DNA of 36,879 bases from an uncultured Lachnospiraceae bacterium (lineage in GTDB: Bacteria > Bacillota > Clostridia > Lachnospirales > Lachnospiraceae). The translations under genes were made by a program, and so were the position numbers. Below, in pieces: positions 1 through 9,244 of this stretch. The stretch covers positions 1 through 36,879 of the forward strand of contig CAJOOB010000015.1 of assembly GCA_905236025.1 (NCBI GenBank). The letters are read 5' to 3'. The notes beneath the pieces were generated by a model. That model had not been told where the DNA came from and did no database searches. It worked only from the letters and a program-made list of their open reading frames with translations. Positions within the stretch are counted from its first letter, which is position 1. Every line of letters starts with the position of its first letter.

Positions 1-1
1 A

Positions 2-1819
2 CCGGGAACATGTTCGATTTATGCTCAGACAGTTGATACGGGTACGGACGGTTCGCTAATCGGAACGTGTGATTTTACAATTGAGGAACCTGTTACTGCC
101 ATAGCCCTGGATTATAATGACGTTACTCTTTCCATAGGTGATACATTCAGGCTTACAACTCTGATTACGCCATCTAATGCAACAAATCAGGCAGTGACAT
201 GGTATTCATCCAATACGGATGTTGCGACGGTTGATGATACGGGACTTGTGACTGCGGTTGCGAGCGGTAATGCTGCAATTCTTGTTCAGTCAGATGACAG
301 CGGTGTTACAGCAATGTGTAACATTACGGTATATCAGAATGTAGAAAGTATTGAGTTAAGTTATACTACAATCAGCGTAAGAATGGGAACGGTATTCTGG
401 TTATATGCAAATGCTCTTCCAACAACAGCAAATGACAGAACAATTACCTGGTCAAGTTCGGATGAATCTTTGGCCACGGTTGATTCATCGGGTATGGTTA
501 CAACACTTGAAACCGGTGATGTATATATTACGGCAACAAATGAGGCATCGGGTATTTCTGCAAAATGTACGGTGACAATTACAGAACCTGTTACGGGTAT
601 TACACTCAGTGACAGTTCAATTGAAATAATGGCTAATGATCAGTATTTACTTGTTCCTTCAATTACACCTATTGATGCAAGCAATAAAAACGTGACATGG
701 GAATCTTCCAATGAAGCGGTTGCGACGGTCGATGACAGCGGCGTTGTAACGGGTGTTGCGGGTGGTACATGTATTATCATTTGTACAACGGAAGAAAGAG
801 GACTTATTGCAAGCTGTCAGGTAACGGTTGATGAATATGTTACGGGACTTACAGTTACAAATAACAGTACTTACTTAAATGTGGGTACTTCAAGATATTT
901 AACCGCAACGGTTACGCCGACAACGGCCTCAAACCAGGATTTAAGCTGGTCATCAAGTAATACTTCGGTTTGTACGGTTAATTCTAAAGGAAGAATTACA
1001 GGTATAAGCGCAGGTACGGCAGTAATTACCGTTGCAACAACGGACGGCAGTGAGATTACGGCATATACAACGGTTCAGGTAATTAAACCTGTTACATCAA
1101 TTACCGTTTCGCCTTCTAAGGTTACGGTGATTGAAGGAAATACCGCAACGGTTACTGCAACAACAACTCCGTCCGATGCAACAATCCAGACATTTACATG
1201 GACAAGTTCGGATGAAACCGTTGCAACGGTTGACTTTGACGGTGTAATAACCGGTGTAAGCAAGGGTACATGTTATGTATATGCTACATCGGATGACGGA
1301 AACGAAATCGTGGGTAAGGTTAAAGTTACCGTAAAAGCTGCGGTTCCGGCAACGAGCGTGGTTGTGAGTACGGATCAGTTGGTATTGCTTCCGGGACAGA
1401 CACGTTCACTTACGGTTAAGGTTTATCCGAAGACAACAACGGATACATATTCATGGATTTCATCTGACACATCCGTTGTAACATATGACACAAAGAATCA
1501 CTGCTTTGTAGCTAAAGGACAGGGTAATGCAACAGTAACATGTGTAGCGGAATCCGGTGTGTTAGATACGGTGGAAGTCATTGTACTTGCACTTAACGCG
1601 GTTGATATAACGATTGAAAAATATGATACATATACACTTGATGTATTTGGTGCAACGGAAAATATTACATGGTATACAAGAAACAACAGAATCTGTACAA
1701 TTGCATCTGACGGCACCGTTACCGCAAGAAGAACGGGTACAACATTTGTATATGCAAAGGTTAACGGAGAGGTGCTTTACTGCAAGGTAACCGTCGTTAA
1801 TATGAAAGACTTAGATTAA
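2..1819 (+). CDS. Bacterial Ig-like (Big_2) repeat surface protein, 5' end missing
   Basis: The reading frame is open from the first complete codon of the window (base 2) to a TAA at 1817-1819, so about 605 residues of the C-terminal part are visible and the true start lies upstream. A GTG at 194 is internal, not a start. The protein is a tandem array of units of roughly 80-87 residues. Each begins with a V-T-x-I/L-x-L/V motif (for example EPVTGITL, KPVTSITV), followed by a W-x-S-S-N/D core, then V-A-T-V-D-x-x-G and a G-T/x-A-x-I-x-V strand, which is the Big_2 pattern. I count about six full units plus partial ones at both ends. No LPxTG anchor, SLH domain or membrane segment is visible at the C terminus. 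Big_2 arrays usually act as extracellular spacer or adhesion domains; the effector part, if any, would be upstream. The substrate or partner cannot be inferred. Confidence 0.85.
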   Translation, partial: PGTCSIYAQTVDTGTDGSLIGTCDFTIEEPVTAIALDYNDVTLSIGDTFRLTTLITPSNATNQAVTWYSSNTDVATVDDTGLVTAVASGNAAILVQSDDSGVTAMCNITVYQNVESIELSYTTISVRMGTVFWLYANALPTTANDRTITWSSSDESLATVDSSGMVTTLETGDVYITATNEASGISAKCTVTITEPVTGITLSDSSIEIMANDQYLLVPSITPIDASNKNVTWESSNEAVATVDDSGVVTGVAGGTCIIICTTEERGLIASCQVTVDEYVTGLTVTNNSTYLNVGTSRYLTATVTPTTASNQDLSWSSSNTSVCTVNSKGRITGISAGTAVITVATTDGSEITAYTTVQVIKPVTSITVSPSKVTVIEGNTATVTATTTPSDATIQTFTWTSSDETVATVDFDGVITGVSKGTCYVYATSDDGNEIVGKVKVTVKAAVPATSVVVSTDQLVLLPGQTRSLTVKVYPKTTTDTYSWISSDTSVVTYDTKNHCFVAKGQGNATVTCVAESGVLDTVEVIVLALNAVDITIEKYDTYTLDVFGATENITWYTRNNRICTIASDGTVTARRTGTTFVYAKVNGEVLYCKVTVVNMKDLD

Positions 1820-1851
1820 TATTCCAAACTCCAATACAATTCTACTGCGAG

Positions 1852-1874
1852 AACCTCCCTGATGGGAGGTTTTT
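1852..1874 (+). terminator. Intrinsic terminator of the Ig-like protein gene
   Basis: An 8-bp perfect stem, AACCTCCC and GGGAGGTT, around a TGAT loop runs into a short T tract. It starts 33 bp after the stop codon of the Ig-like protein gene. Confidence 0.85.
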
Positions 1875-1901
1875 GCTTGTCCTTTTTAACCGTAGTTTAT
1901 A

Positions 1902-1931
1902 TTGCCAAAAATAAGCTTTATGTGATAAAAT
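1902..1931 (+). promoter_or_regulatory. Probable sigma-A promoter for the zinc-ribbon protein gene
   Basis: TTGCCA (1902-1907) and TAAAAT (1926-1931) are separated by 18 bp. A TGTG just upstream of the -10 resembles an extended -10. It lies after the terminator at 1852-1874 and about 60 bp before the start at 1993, as expected for an independent transcript. Confidence 0.6.
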
Positions 1932-1992
1932 ACAAAGGTATTTTGTATAAAATCGGTTGGATAACCATCGAAAGAAAGTGTAGAGGTTTATT

Positions 1993-3702
1993 ATGCGATG
2001 TAATAAATGTGGAGCGGAATGCAAAGACAATCAGGCATTTTGTTTAAATTGCGGAAATCCGCTGCAGGTTGTTCCTGATTTTAACCTTATTGAAGCGGAA
2101 CTTGCCGGTAAGGTTGAAGAACTTCTTGATGAAGAAAAGGACGAACCAAAAGAAGAATTAGAAGAACTTGATATTAACGAGCGCCCGACCAAGTGCTTTG
2201 ATGAAGACCTTGGTATGCAGCTCAAGATGATTAATATAAATAACGAAAACAGAAAGAATGTAAATAAGCCTTTCTTTGAGGAAAACAAGGCAGAATCTGA
2301 TTTGCTTGATTTTAACGGAGAAGGCGGTGAAACAAGAAGCATTGATTCAGACCTTATCCGTAAGGGAGCTGATTCTAATGAAATTGTGGCTCATCCTCAA
2401 CCTGAAACAGAAGACGAGGATGATGATTATGATGATGAACCGGATTATTTTGAAAGCATGGATCCGGCTCTTAAAAAAAAGATGATTAAAATCACGCTCA
2501 TCTCTGTCGCAGCTTTTATAGGTGTTTTGATACTTGTATTTGTAATTATTCATGTATTAAAAAACAGAGATACCGAAAGTGATTATACAAAATATTACAA
2601 TGCTGCAGTTGAAAGCCTTGAAAAGTCTGATGCAGACAGCGCATTAACATTAATTGACAATGCAATAAAAAATGCAACAACGGATGAAGAAGAAATCAAG
2701 GCAAGAGAATATAAGGATACAATTTTACAGCTTATTGATGATTCTGATACGGAAAGAATTGAGAATTTAAAGGCGCTTATTGAGCTTGATTCAACCAATG
2801 CTTCATATTATGAAAAACTTGCCTCCATTTATTCAGAAACCGAAAATTACGCTGCTTTATTAAAACTTGTAAGTTCCGTAACGGATGAAGACATTTTGGA
2901 ATCATTAAGCGAATACTTGCTTGAAAGCCCTACGGCAAGTGTTGAAAGCGGCACATATGATACGGTTCTTACAATTGAGCTTTCAACCGATGAAGAAGCA
3001 GATATTTATTATATTTTAACGCAAACAGAAAACGAGTCTCCTGCGGTTACAAAGACCGATAAGGTATATACTGCGGCGCTTGAAATCACGGAAGACGGAA
3101 CATATTACTTATATACTGTTGTTATTAACGAAGACGGTCTTTCAAGTCTTGTTGCAACCTATACGTACGAAGTCGCAATTTCAACGCTTTCAGCCCCTGA
3201 CGTATCGCCTGCAAGCGGCAAGTACACTGATTACAGCACGTATATTACCGTAACCGTTCCTGACGGATATACCGCATATTACGTATACGGTGATGATACT
3301 GAAACTCTTTCAACGGAGTCAGAAGTATATACAGAACCAGTCCAAATGAAGATGGGTGCAAATAACTTCAAGGTATTCTATGTAGATGCCGATGGCCGCG
3401 AAAGTGGAGTAACGGACAAGGTATACAGACTTGAACCTGCACAGAATCACACCATCGCGGAAGGTAAAGCGGCAATACTTAAATATTCAGGATTTTCTGA
3501 AGATGATGTAACAATCAGCTGGCTTGAAAATCTTACAACAGAGTATTACGGATATTACATTTATGAGGTTACCGGCATTAATGATATGGTTATGTATTAT
3601 GCATATGATTATTGTGCGGATAACGGTGTGTTTACGGTTACCGTAACGCAAGACGCTGACAGTGGTGATTTTATTTACACAGTTAACGAAGAAGAGGAAT
3701 AA
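1993..3702 (+). CDS. Zinc-ribbon, single-span membrane protein with extracytoplasmic repeat and beta-sandwich-like regions
   Basis: The 569-residue product starts with a zinc-ribbon motif (Cys3, Cys6, Cys17, Cys20; zinc_ribbon_2-like). A highly acidic, low-complexity cytoplasmic linker follows to about residue 160, then one hydrophobic helix at about 166-189. Residues about 197-315 are helical and TPR-like (SDADSALTLIDNAI and ETENYAALLKLV fit the pattern). From about 316 come two beta-rich modules resembling the chitobiase/beta-hexosaminidase C-terminal fold: SPTASVESGTYDTVLTIELS-type and SPASGKYTDYSTYITVTV-type segments. The last ~80 residues resemble no family I recognise. There is no signal peptide, so the expected topology is N-in, C-out. 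The start has an AGAGG box 5-8 bases upstream and its own promoter. The function is unknown; zinc-ribbon plus TPR membrane proteins are common in Lachnospiraceae, and envelope sensing or scaffolding is a guess. Confidence 0.8.
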   Translation: MRCNKCGAECKDNQAFCLNCGNPLQVVPDFNLIEAELAGKVEELLDEEKDEPKEELEELDINERPTKCFDEDLGMQLKMININNENRKNVNKPFFEENKAESDLLDFNGEGGETRSIDSDLIRKGADSNEIVAHPQPETEDEDDDYDDEPDYFESMDPALKKKMIKITLISVAAFIGVLILVFVIIHVLKNRDTESDYTKYYNAAVESLEKSDADSALTLIDNAIKNATTDEEEIKAREYKDTILQLIDDSDTERIENLKALIELDSTNASYYEKLASIYSETENYAALLKLVSSVTDEDILESLSEYLLESPTASVESGTYDTVLTIELSTDEEADIYYILTQTENESPAVTKTDKVYTAALEITEDGTYYLYTVVINEDGLSSLVATYTYEVAISTLSAPDVSPASGKYTDYSTYITVTVPDGYTAYYVYGDDTETLSTESEVYTEPVQMKMGANNFKVFYVDADGRESGVTDKVYRLEPAQNHTIAEGKAAILKYSGFSEDDVTISWLENLTTEYYGYYIYEVTGINDMVMYYAYDYCADNGVFTVTVTQDADSGDFIYTVNEEEE

Positions 3703-3736
3703 TTTAAAAATTATAATAATAAAGGATATGTAAAAG

Positions 3737-3779
3737 GATAGCCGTATAAGTGTTTTTAAATATTTATACGGTTATCTTT
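3737..3779 (+). terminator. Probable terminator hairpin between the zinc-ribbon gene and tex
   Basis: A 13-bp stem with one G-T pair (GATAGCCGTATAA with TTATACGGTTATC, 3737-3749 and 3764-3776) encloses a 14-base A/T-rich loop and is followed by only three Ts. It ends 14 bases before the tex start, so it could instead be a leader structure affecting tex translation. I found no convincing promoter for tex here; a TATAAT at 3712-3717 lacks a good -35. Confidence 0.5.
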
Positions 3780-3793
3780 ATGAAAGGGATATT

Positions 3794-5947
3794 ATGGATA
3801 TTATACAGATAATTACGGACGAATTACAGGTTAAGAAATGGCAGATTGAAGCGGCAGTTAAGCTTATTGATGAGGGAAATACCATTCCGTTTATTGCAAG
3901 ATACAGAAAAGAAGCAACAGGAACATTAAATGACGAACAGCTTCGTAATCTTGGGGAAAGACTTACATATTTAAGAAATCTTGATGAAAGAAAGAGTGCA
4001 GTTCTTGCAAGTATAGAAGAACAGGGAAAACTTACCGAAGAACTTAAAAAGAGCATTGAAGATGCTGTTACTTTGGTTGCGGTTGAGGATTTATACCGTC
4101 CCTACAAGCAAAAGAAACGTACAAGAGCAACAATGGCAAAGGAAAAAGGGCTTGAACCTCTTGCAAATCTCATATACCTTCAGGCCTTAAAAAAGCCGGC
4201 AGAGGAGTATGCAAAAGACTACATAAACGAAGAAAAAGGCGTTAATACAGAAAAAGATGCAATAAACGGCGCAATGGACATTATTGCTGAAAGTGTATCC
4301 GATGATGCGGATTATCGTAAATACATAAGAGACATTACTTTTAAAGAAGGAAGTATTGTTTCTTTGGCAAAAGATAAGGAAACATCTACGGTTTATGATA
4401 TGTATTATGAATATACGGAAATGATTTCGAAGATTCCGGGACACAGAGTACTTGCCTTAAACAGAGGAGAAGACGAAAAAATCTTAACCGTAAAGATTGA
4501 AGCACCTGTTGAAAAAATCCTTAATTATCTTAAGAGTAAGGTGATTTTAAAAGATGATAAATATTCGGCGCCAATACTTAACGATGTCTGCGATGATGCA
4601 TACGACAGACTCATTGCACCGGCTATAGACCGTGAAATAAGAAATATGCTCACGGAAAAGGCGCAGGACGGAGCAATTAAGGTTTTTGGAAAGAATTTAG
4701 AACAGCTCTTAATGGCACCGCCGATTGCCGGAAAAGTCGTTTTGGGTTGGGATCCGGCATTTAGAACGGGCTGTAAGATTGCGGTTGTTGACGAAACAGG
4801 TAAGGTTTTGGATACAACAGTTGTATATCCTACACAGCCGACAACACCTGCAAAAATTGCGGATGCAAAAAAGAAAATATATGAACTTATAAAAAAATAC
4901 AATGTTTCTTTGATATCTTTGGGAAACGGTACTGCATCAAGAGAATCGGAACTTATTATTACGGAATTGTTAAAGGAAATCCCTGACAAGGTCTTCTATG
5001 TAATAACAAATGAGGCGGGAGCATCAGTTTATTCGGCTTCAAAGCTTGCAACGGAGGAATTTCCAAACTTTGATGTGGGACAAAGAAGCGCTGCATCAAT
5101 TGCAAGACGTGTACAGGATCCGCTTGCGGAACTTGTAAAGATTGATCCAAAGTCAATCGGTGTGGGACAATATCAGCATGATATGGACCAAAAGAAGCTT
5201 GGAGAGTCCTTAACCGGAGTTGTTGAAGATTCGGTAAACAAGGTTGGCGTTAACTTAAATACCGCTTCTGTATCACTGTTACAGTATGTATCGGGAATAA
5301 GTAAGGTGATTGCTAAAAACATTGTTGACTACAGGGAGGCAAACGGAAGCTTTAAAAACAGAAAAGAGCTTTTAAAGGTTCCAAAACTTGGACCAAAGGC
5401 GTATGAGCAGTGCGCGGGCTTTCTTAGAATAAGCGGCGGAACGGAAGCGCTTGACAATACAGCGGTTCATCCTGAATCGTATGAGGCTGCAAAGGCGTTA
5501 CTTAAAACATTGGGACTAAGTGAAGAGGATATTGCAAACGGCGGCACAACCGGCATAAAGAAAAAGATTAAGGATAAAGATAAACTCGCCAAAGAACTAA
5601 ATATCGGTGAAATTACGTTAAGTGATATTATTGATGAAATTGAAAAACCGGGCAGAGATCCGAGAGAAGATATGCCAAAACCGATTCTTCGCTCTGATGT
5701 ACTTGAGATGAAGGATTTAGAGCCGGGGATGATACTTAAGGGTACCGTAAGAAATGTTATTGATTTTGGTGTGTTTGTGGATATCGGGGTACACCAGGAC
5801 GGCCTTGTACATATTTCTCAGATATGTGACAGATACATCAAACATCCGTTAGAAGCAGTGAGTGTTGGGGACATTGTGGATGTAAAGGTAATCTCGGTAG
5901 ATGAAAAAAAGGGGAGAATTTCATTAACGATGAAAGGTATAAACTAG
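3794..5947 (+). CDS. tex: Tex-type S1 RNA-binding protein
   Basis: The 717-residue length is usual for Tex (about 710-780). In order: an N-terminal helical Tex_N region with the FIARYRKEATGTLNDEQLR motif (residues about 36-54); a YqgF/RNase H-like domain beginning at VLGWDPAFRTGCKIAVVD (about 316-333); a helix-hairpin-helix region (NTASVSLLQYVSGISKVIAK and the following KVPKLGPKAYEQCAGFLRI); and a C-terminal S1 domain (GTVRNVIDFGVFVDIG to the end). Tex proteins bind nucleic acid and are linked to transcription fidelity and stress tolerance; the precise role varies between species. The ATG has an AAAGGG box about 6 bases upstream. It is followed after only 25 bp by the GH88-type gene with no terminator between them, so the three genes to 9200 may share a transcript although their functions look unrelated. 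Confidence 0.95.
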   Translation: MDIIQIITDELQVKKWQIEAAVKLIDEGNTIPFIARYRKEATGTLNDEQLRNLGERLTYLRNLDERKSAVLASIEEQGKLTEELKKSIEDAVTLVAVEDLYRPYKQKKRTRATMAKEKGLEPLANLIYLQALKKPAEEYAKDYINEEKGVNTEKDAINGAMDIIAESVSDDADYRKYIRDITFKEGSIVSLAKDKETSTVYDMYYEYTEMISKIPGHRVLALNRGEDEKILTVKIEAPVEKILNYLKSKVILKDDKYSAPILNDVCDDAYDRLIAPAIDREIRNMLTEKAQDGAIKVFGKNLEQLLMAPPIAGKVVLGWDPAFRTGCKIAVVDETGKVLDTTVVYPTQPTTPAKIADAKKKIYELIKKYNVSLISLGNGTASRESELIITELLKEIPDKVFYVITNEAGASVYSASKLATEEFPNFDVGQRSAASIARRVQDPLAELVKIDPKSIGVGQYQHDMDQKKLGESLTGVVEDSVNKVGVNLNTASVSLLQYVSGISKVIAKNIVDYREANGSFKNRKELLKVPKLGPKAYEQCAGFLRISGGTEALDNTAVHPESYEAAKALLKTLGLSEEDIANGGTTGIKKKIKDKDKLAKELNIGEITLSDIIDEIEKPGRDPREDMPKPILRSDVLEMKDLEPGMILKGTVRNVIDFGVFVDIGVHQDGLVHISQICDRYIKHPLEAVSVGDIVDVKVISVDEKKGRISLTMKGIN

Positions 5948-5972
5948 GTTTATATAAAAAAGGAGAAGGAGA

Positions 5973-7097
5973 ATGAAAAAAGAAAACGTTTTATGGGCGC
6001 AGGAAGTAAGAGAAAAAATCGTAACAAAAACAGATGTAACGGTTAAAAGAGCCGGCAAAATAATTCCGTATACAACAAAGGACGGAAAGTATGTCGATCT
6101 TTCCGCAAAGGACATTGGGTGGTGGACAAACGGCTTTTACGGCGGAATGCTTTGGCAGCTCTACAACTACACAAAAAATGATTTTTATAAAGATATTGCT
6201 CTTTGGATTGAAAATGAGTTAGACAGAGCGCTTTTTGACCACAGAGCAATGGATCACGACAGCGGTTTCAGATTTTTACCTGTCTGCATACCTGATTATC
6301 TGCTTTTTGACAGTAAAGAAGCCTATAACAGACTTCGTCTTGCCGCTGATAATCTTGCAGGTCGTTTTAACCCTGTTGGATTTATCAGAGCGTGGAACGA
6401 TCCATGCGATGCATCCACTGCGGGATGGGCAATAATTGATTGTATGATGAATCTTCCGCTTTTATACCGTGCGTATGAAAACACGAAAGACTGCAGATAC
6501 TTAAATATTGCCACAAGACATGCGGATACGGCAATGAAATATTTTATAAGAGAAGACGGTTCCGCAAATCATATATGTGAATTTGATCCAAAGACCGGCG
6601 AATTCGTAAGGAGTTACGGCGGTCAGGGATATAAAGAGGGTTCAAGCTGGACAAGAGGTCAGTCCTGGGCTCTATACGGATTTACCTTAAGTTACCTTCA
6701 TACAAAAGAAGAAAGATATTTGGATACCGCTAAAAAGTCAGCAAATTACTTTATTTCAAATATTCCTGAAAGTGGACTTATTCCGGTTGACTTTATCCAG
6801 CCAAAAGACTGTACATATGAAGATTCGACGGCTGCGGCCATTGCTGCCTGTGGACTCATTGAACTTTCAAAGGTATGTGAGGGTGATGAAGCTGCAAAAT
6901 ATGAAGATGCAGCCATGAAACTTCTTAAAGCGCTTGTTGAAAACAGATGTGACTTTAGCACGGATAAGGATAACATTGTGGAAAAATGTACTGCTGCCTT
7001 TAACGATAAGGACCATGAGTTTGCAATTGTTTACGGAGATTATTATCTCGTTGAGGCAATTTTTAAATTAACAGGCGATGCAATAATGATCTGGTAG
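5973..7097 (+). CDS. GH88-type unsaturated glucuronyl/galacturonyl hydrolase
   Basis: The 374-residue protein has the (alpha/alpha)6-barrel pattern of unsaturated uronyl hydrolases. It carries MDHDSGFRF with Asp96 and IIDCMMNLPLLY with Asp156. These correspond in motif and in spacing (60 versus 61 residues) to the two catalytic acids Asp88 and Asp149 of the Bacillus GL1 unsaturated glucuronyl hydrolase. The GYKEGSSWTRGQSWALYGF stretch (219-237) is also characteristic. Such enzymes hydrate and cleave the delta-4,5-unsaturated uronic acid left on oligosaccharides by polysaccharide lyases. There is no signal peptide, so it should act in the cytoplasm on imported oligosaccharides. A very strong AGGAGAAGGAG box precedes the ATG. 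No transporter, lyase or regulator is adjacent; the only partner is the DUF2264 gene 18 bp downstream. GH88 is favoured over GH105 by the motifs; the substrate (pectin, ulvan or glycosaminoglycan type) is not decided. Confidence 0.88.
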   Translation: MKKENVLWAQEVREKIVTKTDVTVKRAGKIIPYTTKDGKYVDLSAKDIGWWTNGFYGGMLWQLYNYTKNDFYKDIALWIENELDRALFDHRAMDHDSGFRFLPVCIPDYLLFDSKEAYNRLRLAADNLAGRFNPVGFIRAWNDPCDASTAGWAIIDCMMNLPLLYRAYENTKDCRYLNIATRHADTAMKYFIREDGSANHICEFDPKTGEFVRSYGGQGYKEGSSWTRGQSWALYGFTLSYLHTKEERYLDTAKKSANYFISNIPESGLIPVDFIQPKDCTYEDSTAAAIAACGLIELSKVCEGDEAAKYEDAAMKLLKALVENRCDFSTDKDNIVEKCTAAFNDKDHEFAIVYGDYYLVEAIFKLTGDAIMIW

Positions 7098-7115
7098 TGT
7101 TAAAGGAGGTAAGGT

Positions 7116-9200
7116 ATGTTTAAACCAAAGACGACAGACTTTGATTTAAGCCCTTATACCGGCTTAACAAGAGAGTCATGGATAGAAGCGGGGGAATACA
7201 TACTGGACGGGATTTTTAGACATATCAAAGACTTTAACGATCCGGTTGTCTTAAAAAGAACGGAAACAGAGATTACTTATCCGCATAAAAACGCGCCAAA
7301 GGAAGTACTTGAACTTGAAAAAAAGGCGGAAATGTTTGAAGGCTTAACAAGAACCTTCTTTATTGCCGCCCCAATGATACATATAAATCCTTCGCTTGTA
7401 TGCAATAACTTAAATCTAAGAGAGTACTACAAAAAACAGATTTTAAGAGCGTGTACAAGCGGCGATGAATATTGCGCGGGTACATATGAAGAATTACAGG
7501 CCATTGACAAATTCAGGGATCCGTTCAGATGTTTCCAGCAGACAGTTGAAACCTGTGCGCTTGTAATAGGGCTTTATTTATCAAAAGAAGAAATCTGGGA
7601 TACATATACAAAGGCTGAAAAAGATGTGATTGCAGCCTTTCTTTCAAGTTTTGCAAAGGCGCCTACGGTTCCTCAAAACTGGAGACTCTTTAACATGCTT
7701 GACATGGCGTTCCTTCACATGGAAGGTTATGAAATCAACAAAAATATAATGCGCGATCATGCCCAGGCAATTCTTAATTATTATGTTGGCGATGGCTGGT
7801 ACAGAGACGGAATGGGCTTTGATTATTACTCATGCTGGGCATTTAACGTATACGGACCGATTTGGAGTAACTGGTACGGATATGAAAACGAACCGGAAAT
7901 AGCCGCAAAATTTGAAGAGCATTCAAACAAATTAATGGAAACATATGCGGATTTTTTTGATAAAGACGGTTTTGTAAATATGTGGGGAAGAAGTAACATA
8001 TACAGAAATGCTGCAACGAGTGCATTTGACGCAAACTTTTTCTTAAAGAACCATAAATGCAATCCGGGGCTTGCCAGAAGAATATCATCGGGTGCGTTGA
8101 TGCAGTTTTTGGGACGTGATGATACGTTTATGGACGGCGTGCTTACAATTGGCTTTTATAAGCAGTTTTCACCGCTTGTTCAGGGATATTCATGTGCAGG
8201 TTCCCCGTTTTGGATGGGAAAAGCGTTTATGTGTTTGCACTTACCGAAAGACCATCCGTTTTGGACAGAAAAAGAAGCTGAATCAACCTTTGAAAAACTT
8301 GGTAAAGGCGGGGTAAAAGAAACGGTATTAAACGGACCGGGCCTGGTATTTTCAAATCATGAAGCAAACGGAGAGACGATTTTAAGAACCGGTAAGGTAA
8401 ACAATAGTAAAAATGACCTTCACAGAACGTGGAATTACGGGAAACTTGCGTATAACACAAAATATCCGTGGGAAGCAACGCCTGTGATTATAAATGAAGT
8501 TAATATAAAATCAGGCGAAGTTGAATCCATGCAGTATATCTTGAAAGATGTTACAAGCGGGAAGGTAAGTTCTACAAACGTTACATTCTATTGCGGCGAA
8601 AAAGACGGTGTATTATACAGAAGACAGTATTTTGATTTTGATATTTCGATCGAAAACTGCTGGATACAGGGAATAAACCTTGCAGATGTCACAGTTCCAT
8701 ATGGTATTTTAAGAATCGATAAGCACAGACTTTTTAGAAGACCGGTTGAATTTACCTTAGGTTCATACGGTTTCCCTGATAATAATACACAGATTAAAGA
8801 ATTAAGCGGACCATGCAATGCAAAAGCAATAGTATTTAAGGGCTACGATGCGCTTGGTAATGAAAAGCAGATGGCCATGACTGCGTATTACGGCTTTGAA
8901 TCGATGGGATATATTAAATCTGCGGGTTCAAATCCCGATTCCGAAAAATCATTAATTGCATATGCAAAGATGAGCGTTAATACCATGTATGATGCAAGTG
9001 AACCGTATGTAATGATATCTTTATGTATAACTAAAGAATCGCATGAAGATTTTAAGGAAGAAGATTTATTCCCGATAAAGGAAATAATAAATACGGATTC
9101 CGCAGGTACCGGTAGTTACGGAGATACAATACTAAAGTTACGAGACGGCAGGGAAGTATGTGTTAACTTTGAGGGAATCGAAGCAAATCTGACGCTGTAA
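7116..9200 (+). CDS. DUF2264 family protein, probable glycan-active enzyme
   Basis: The 694-residue cytoplasmic protein (no signal peptide) matches the DUF2264 pattern. The N-terminal ~370 residues are an alpha-helical toroid-like domain with W/Y-rich motifs such as GDGWYRDGMGFDYYSCWAFN and SPFWMGKAFMCLHLP, followed by a ~300-residue beta-rich C-terminal domain. An AAAGGAGGT box precedes the ATG and the gap to the GH88 gene is 18 bp, so the pair is surely co-translated. DUF2264 genes commonly sit beside uronyl hydrolases in polysaccharide loci. I recall that some members have been placed in a CAZy glycoside hydrolase family with glucuronidase activity (GH154), but I could not verify this. The fold resembles chondroitin AC lyase/heparinase-like proteins, so a lyase or hydrolase acting on uronate-containing oligosaccharides is plausible but unproven. 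Confidence 0.82.
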   Translation: MFKPKTTDFDLSPYTGLTRESWIEAGEYILDGIFRHIKDFNDPVVLKRTETEITYPHKNAPKEVLELEKKAEMFEGLTRTFFIAAPMIHINPSLVCNNLNLREYYKKQILRACTSGDEYCAGTYEELQAIDKFRDPFRCFQQTVETCALVIGLYLSKEEIWDTYTKAEKDVIAAFLSSFAKAPTVPQNWRLFNMLDMAFLHMEGYEINKNIMRDHAQAILNYYVGDGWYRDGMGFDYYSCWAFNVYGPIWSNWYGYENEPEIAAKFEEHSNKLMETYADFFDKDGFVNMWGRSNIYRNAATSAFDANFFLKNHKCNPGLARRISSGALMQFLGRDDTFMDGVLTIGFYKQFSPLVQGYSCAGSPFWMGKAFMCLHLPKDHPFWTEKEAESTFEKLGKGGVKETVLNGPGLVFSNHEANGETILRTGKVNNSKNDLHRTWNYGKLAYNTKYPWEATPVIINEVNIKSGEVESMQYILKDVTSGKVSSTNVTFYCGEKDGVLYRRQYFDFDISIENCWIQGINLADVTVPYGILRIDKHRLFRRPVEFTLGSYGFPDNNTQIKELSGPCNAKAIVFKGYDALGNEKQMAMTAYYGFESMGYIKSAGSNPDSEKSLIAYAKMSVNTMYDASEPYVMISLCITKESHEDFKEEDLFPIKEIINTDSAGTGSYGDTILKLRDGREVCVNFEGIEANLTL

Positions 9201-9210
9201 AAAAATACAA

Positions 9211-9243
9211 AAAAAGAGATATTAACATTAATATCTCTTTTTT
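9211..9243 (+). terminator. Strong intrinsic terminator after the DUF2264 gene
   Basis: A 14-bp stem (AAAAAGAGATATTA with TAATATCTCTTTTT, 9211-9224 and 9229-9242) around a four-base loop merges into a T run. It sits 11 bp after the stop of the DUF2264 gene. The A-rich upstream arm would also allow termination of minus-strand transcripts. Confidence 0.9.
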
Positions 9244-9244
9244 C

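Noticed and set aside
2-1819. Tandem repeats of the Ig-like gene considered as a CRISPR or satellite array
   Set aside because: The repetition is at protein level (about 85 residues per unit), diverged in DNA and in frame, so it is domain duplication.
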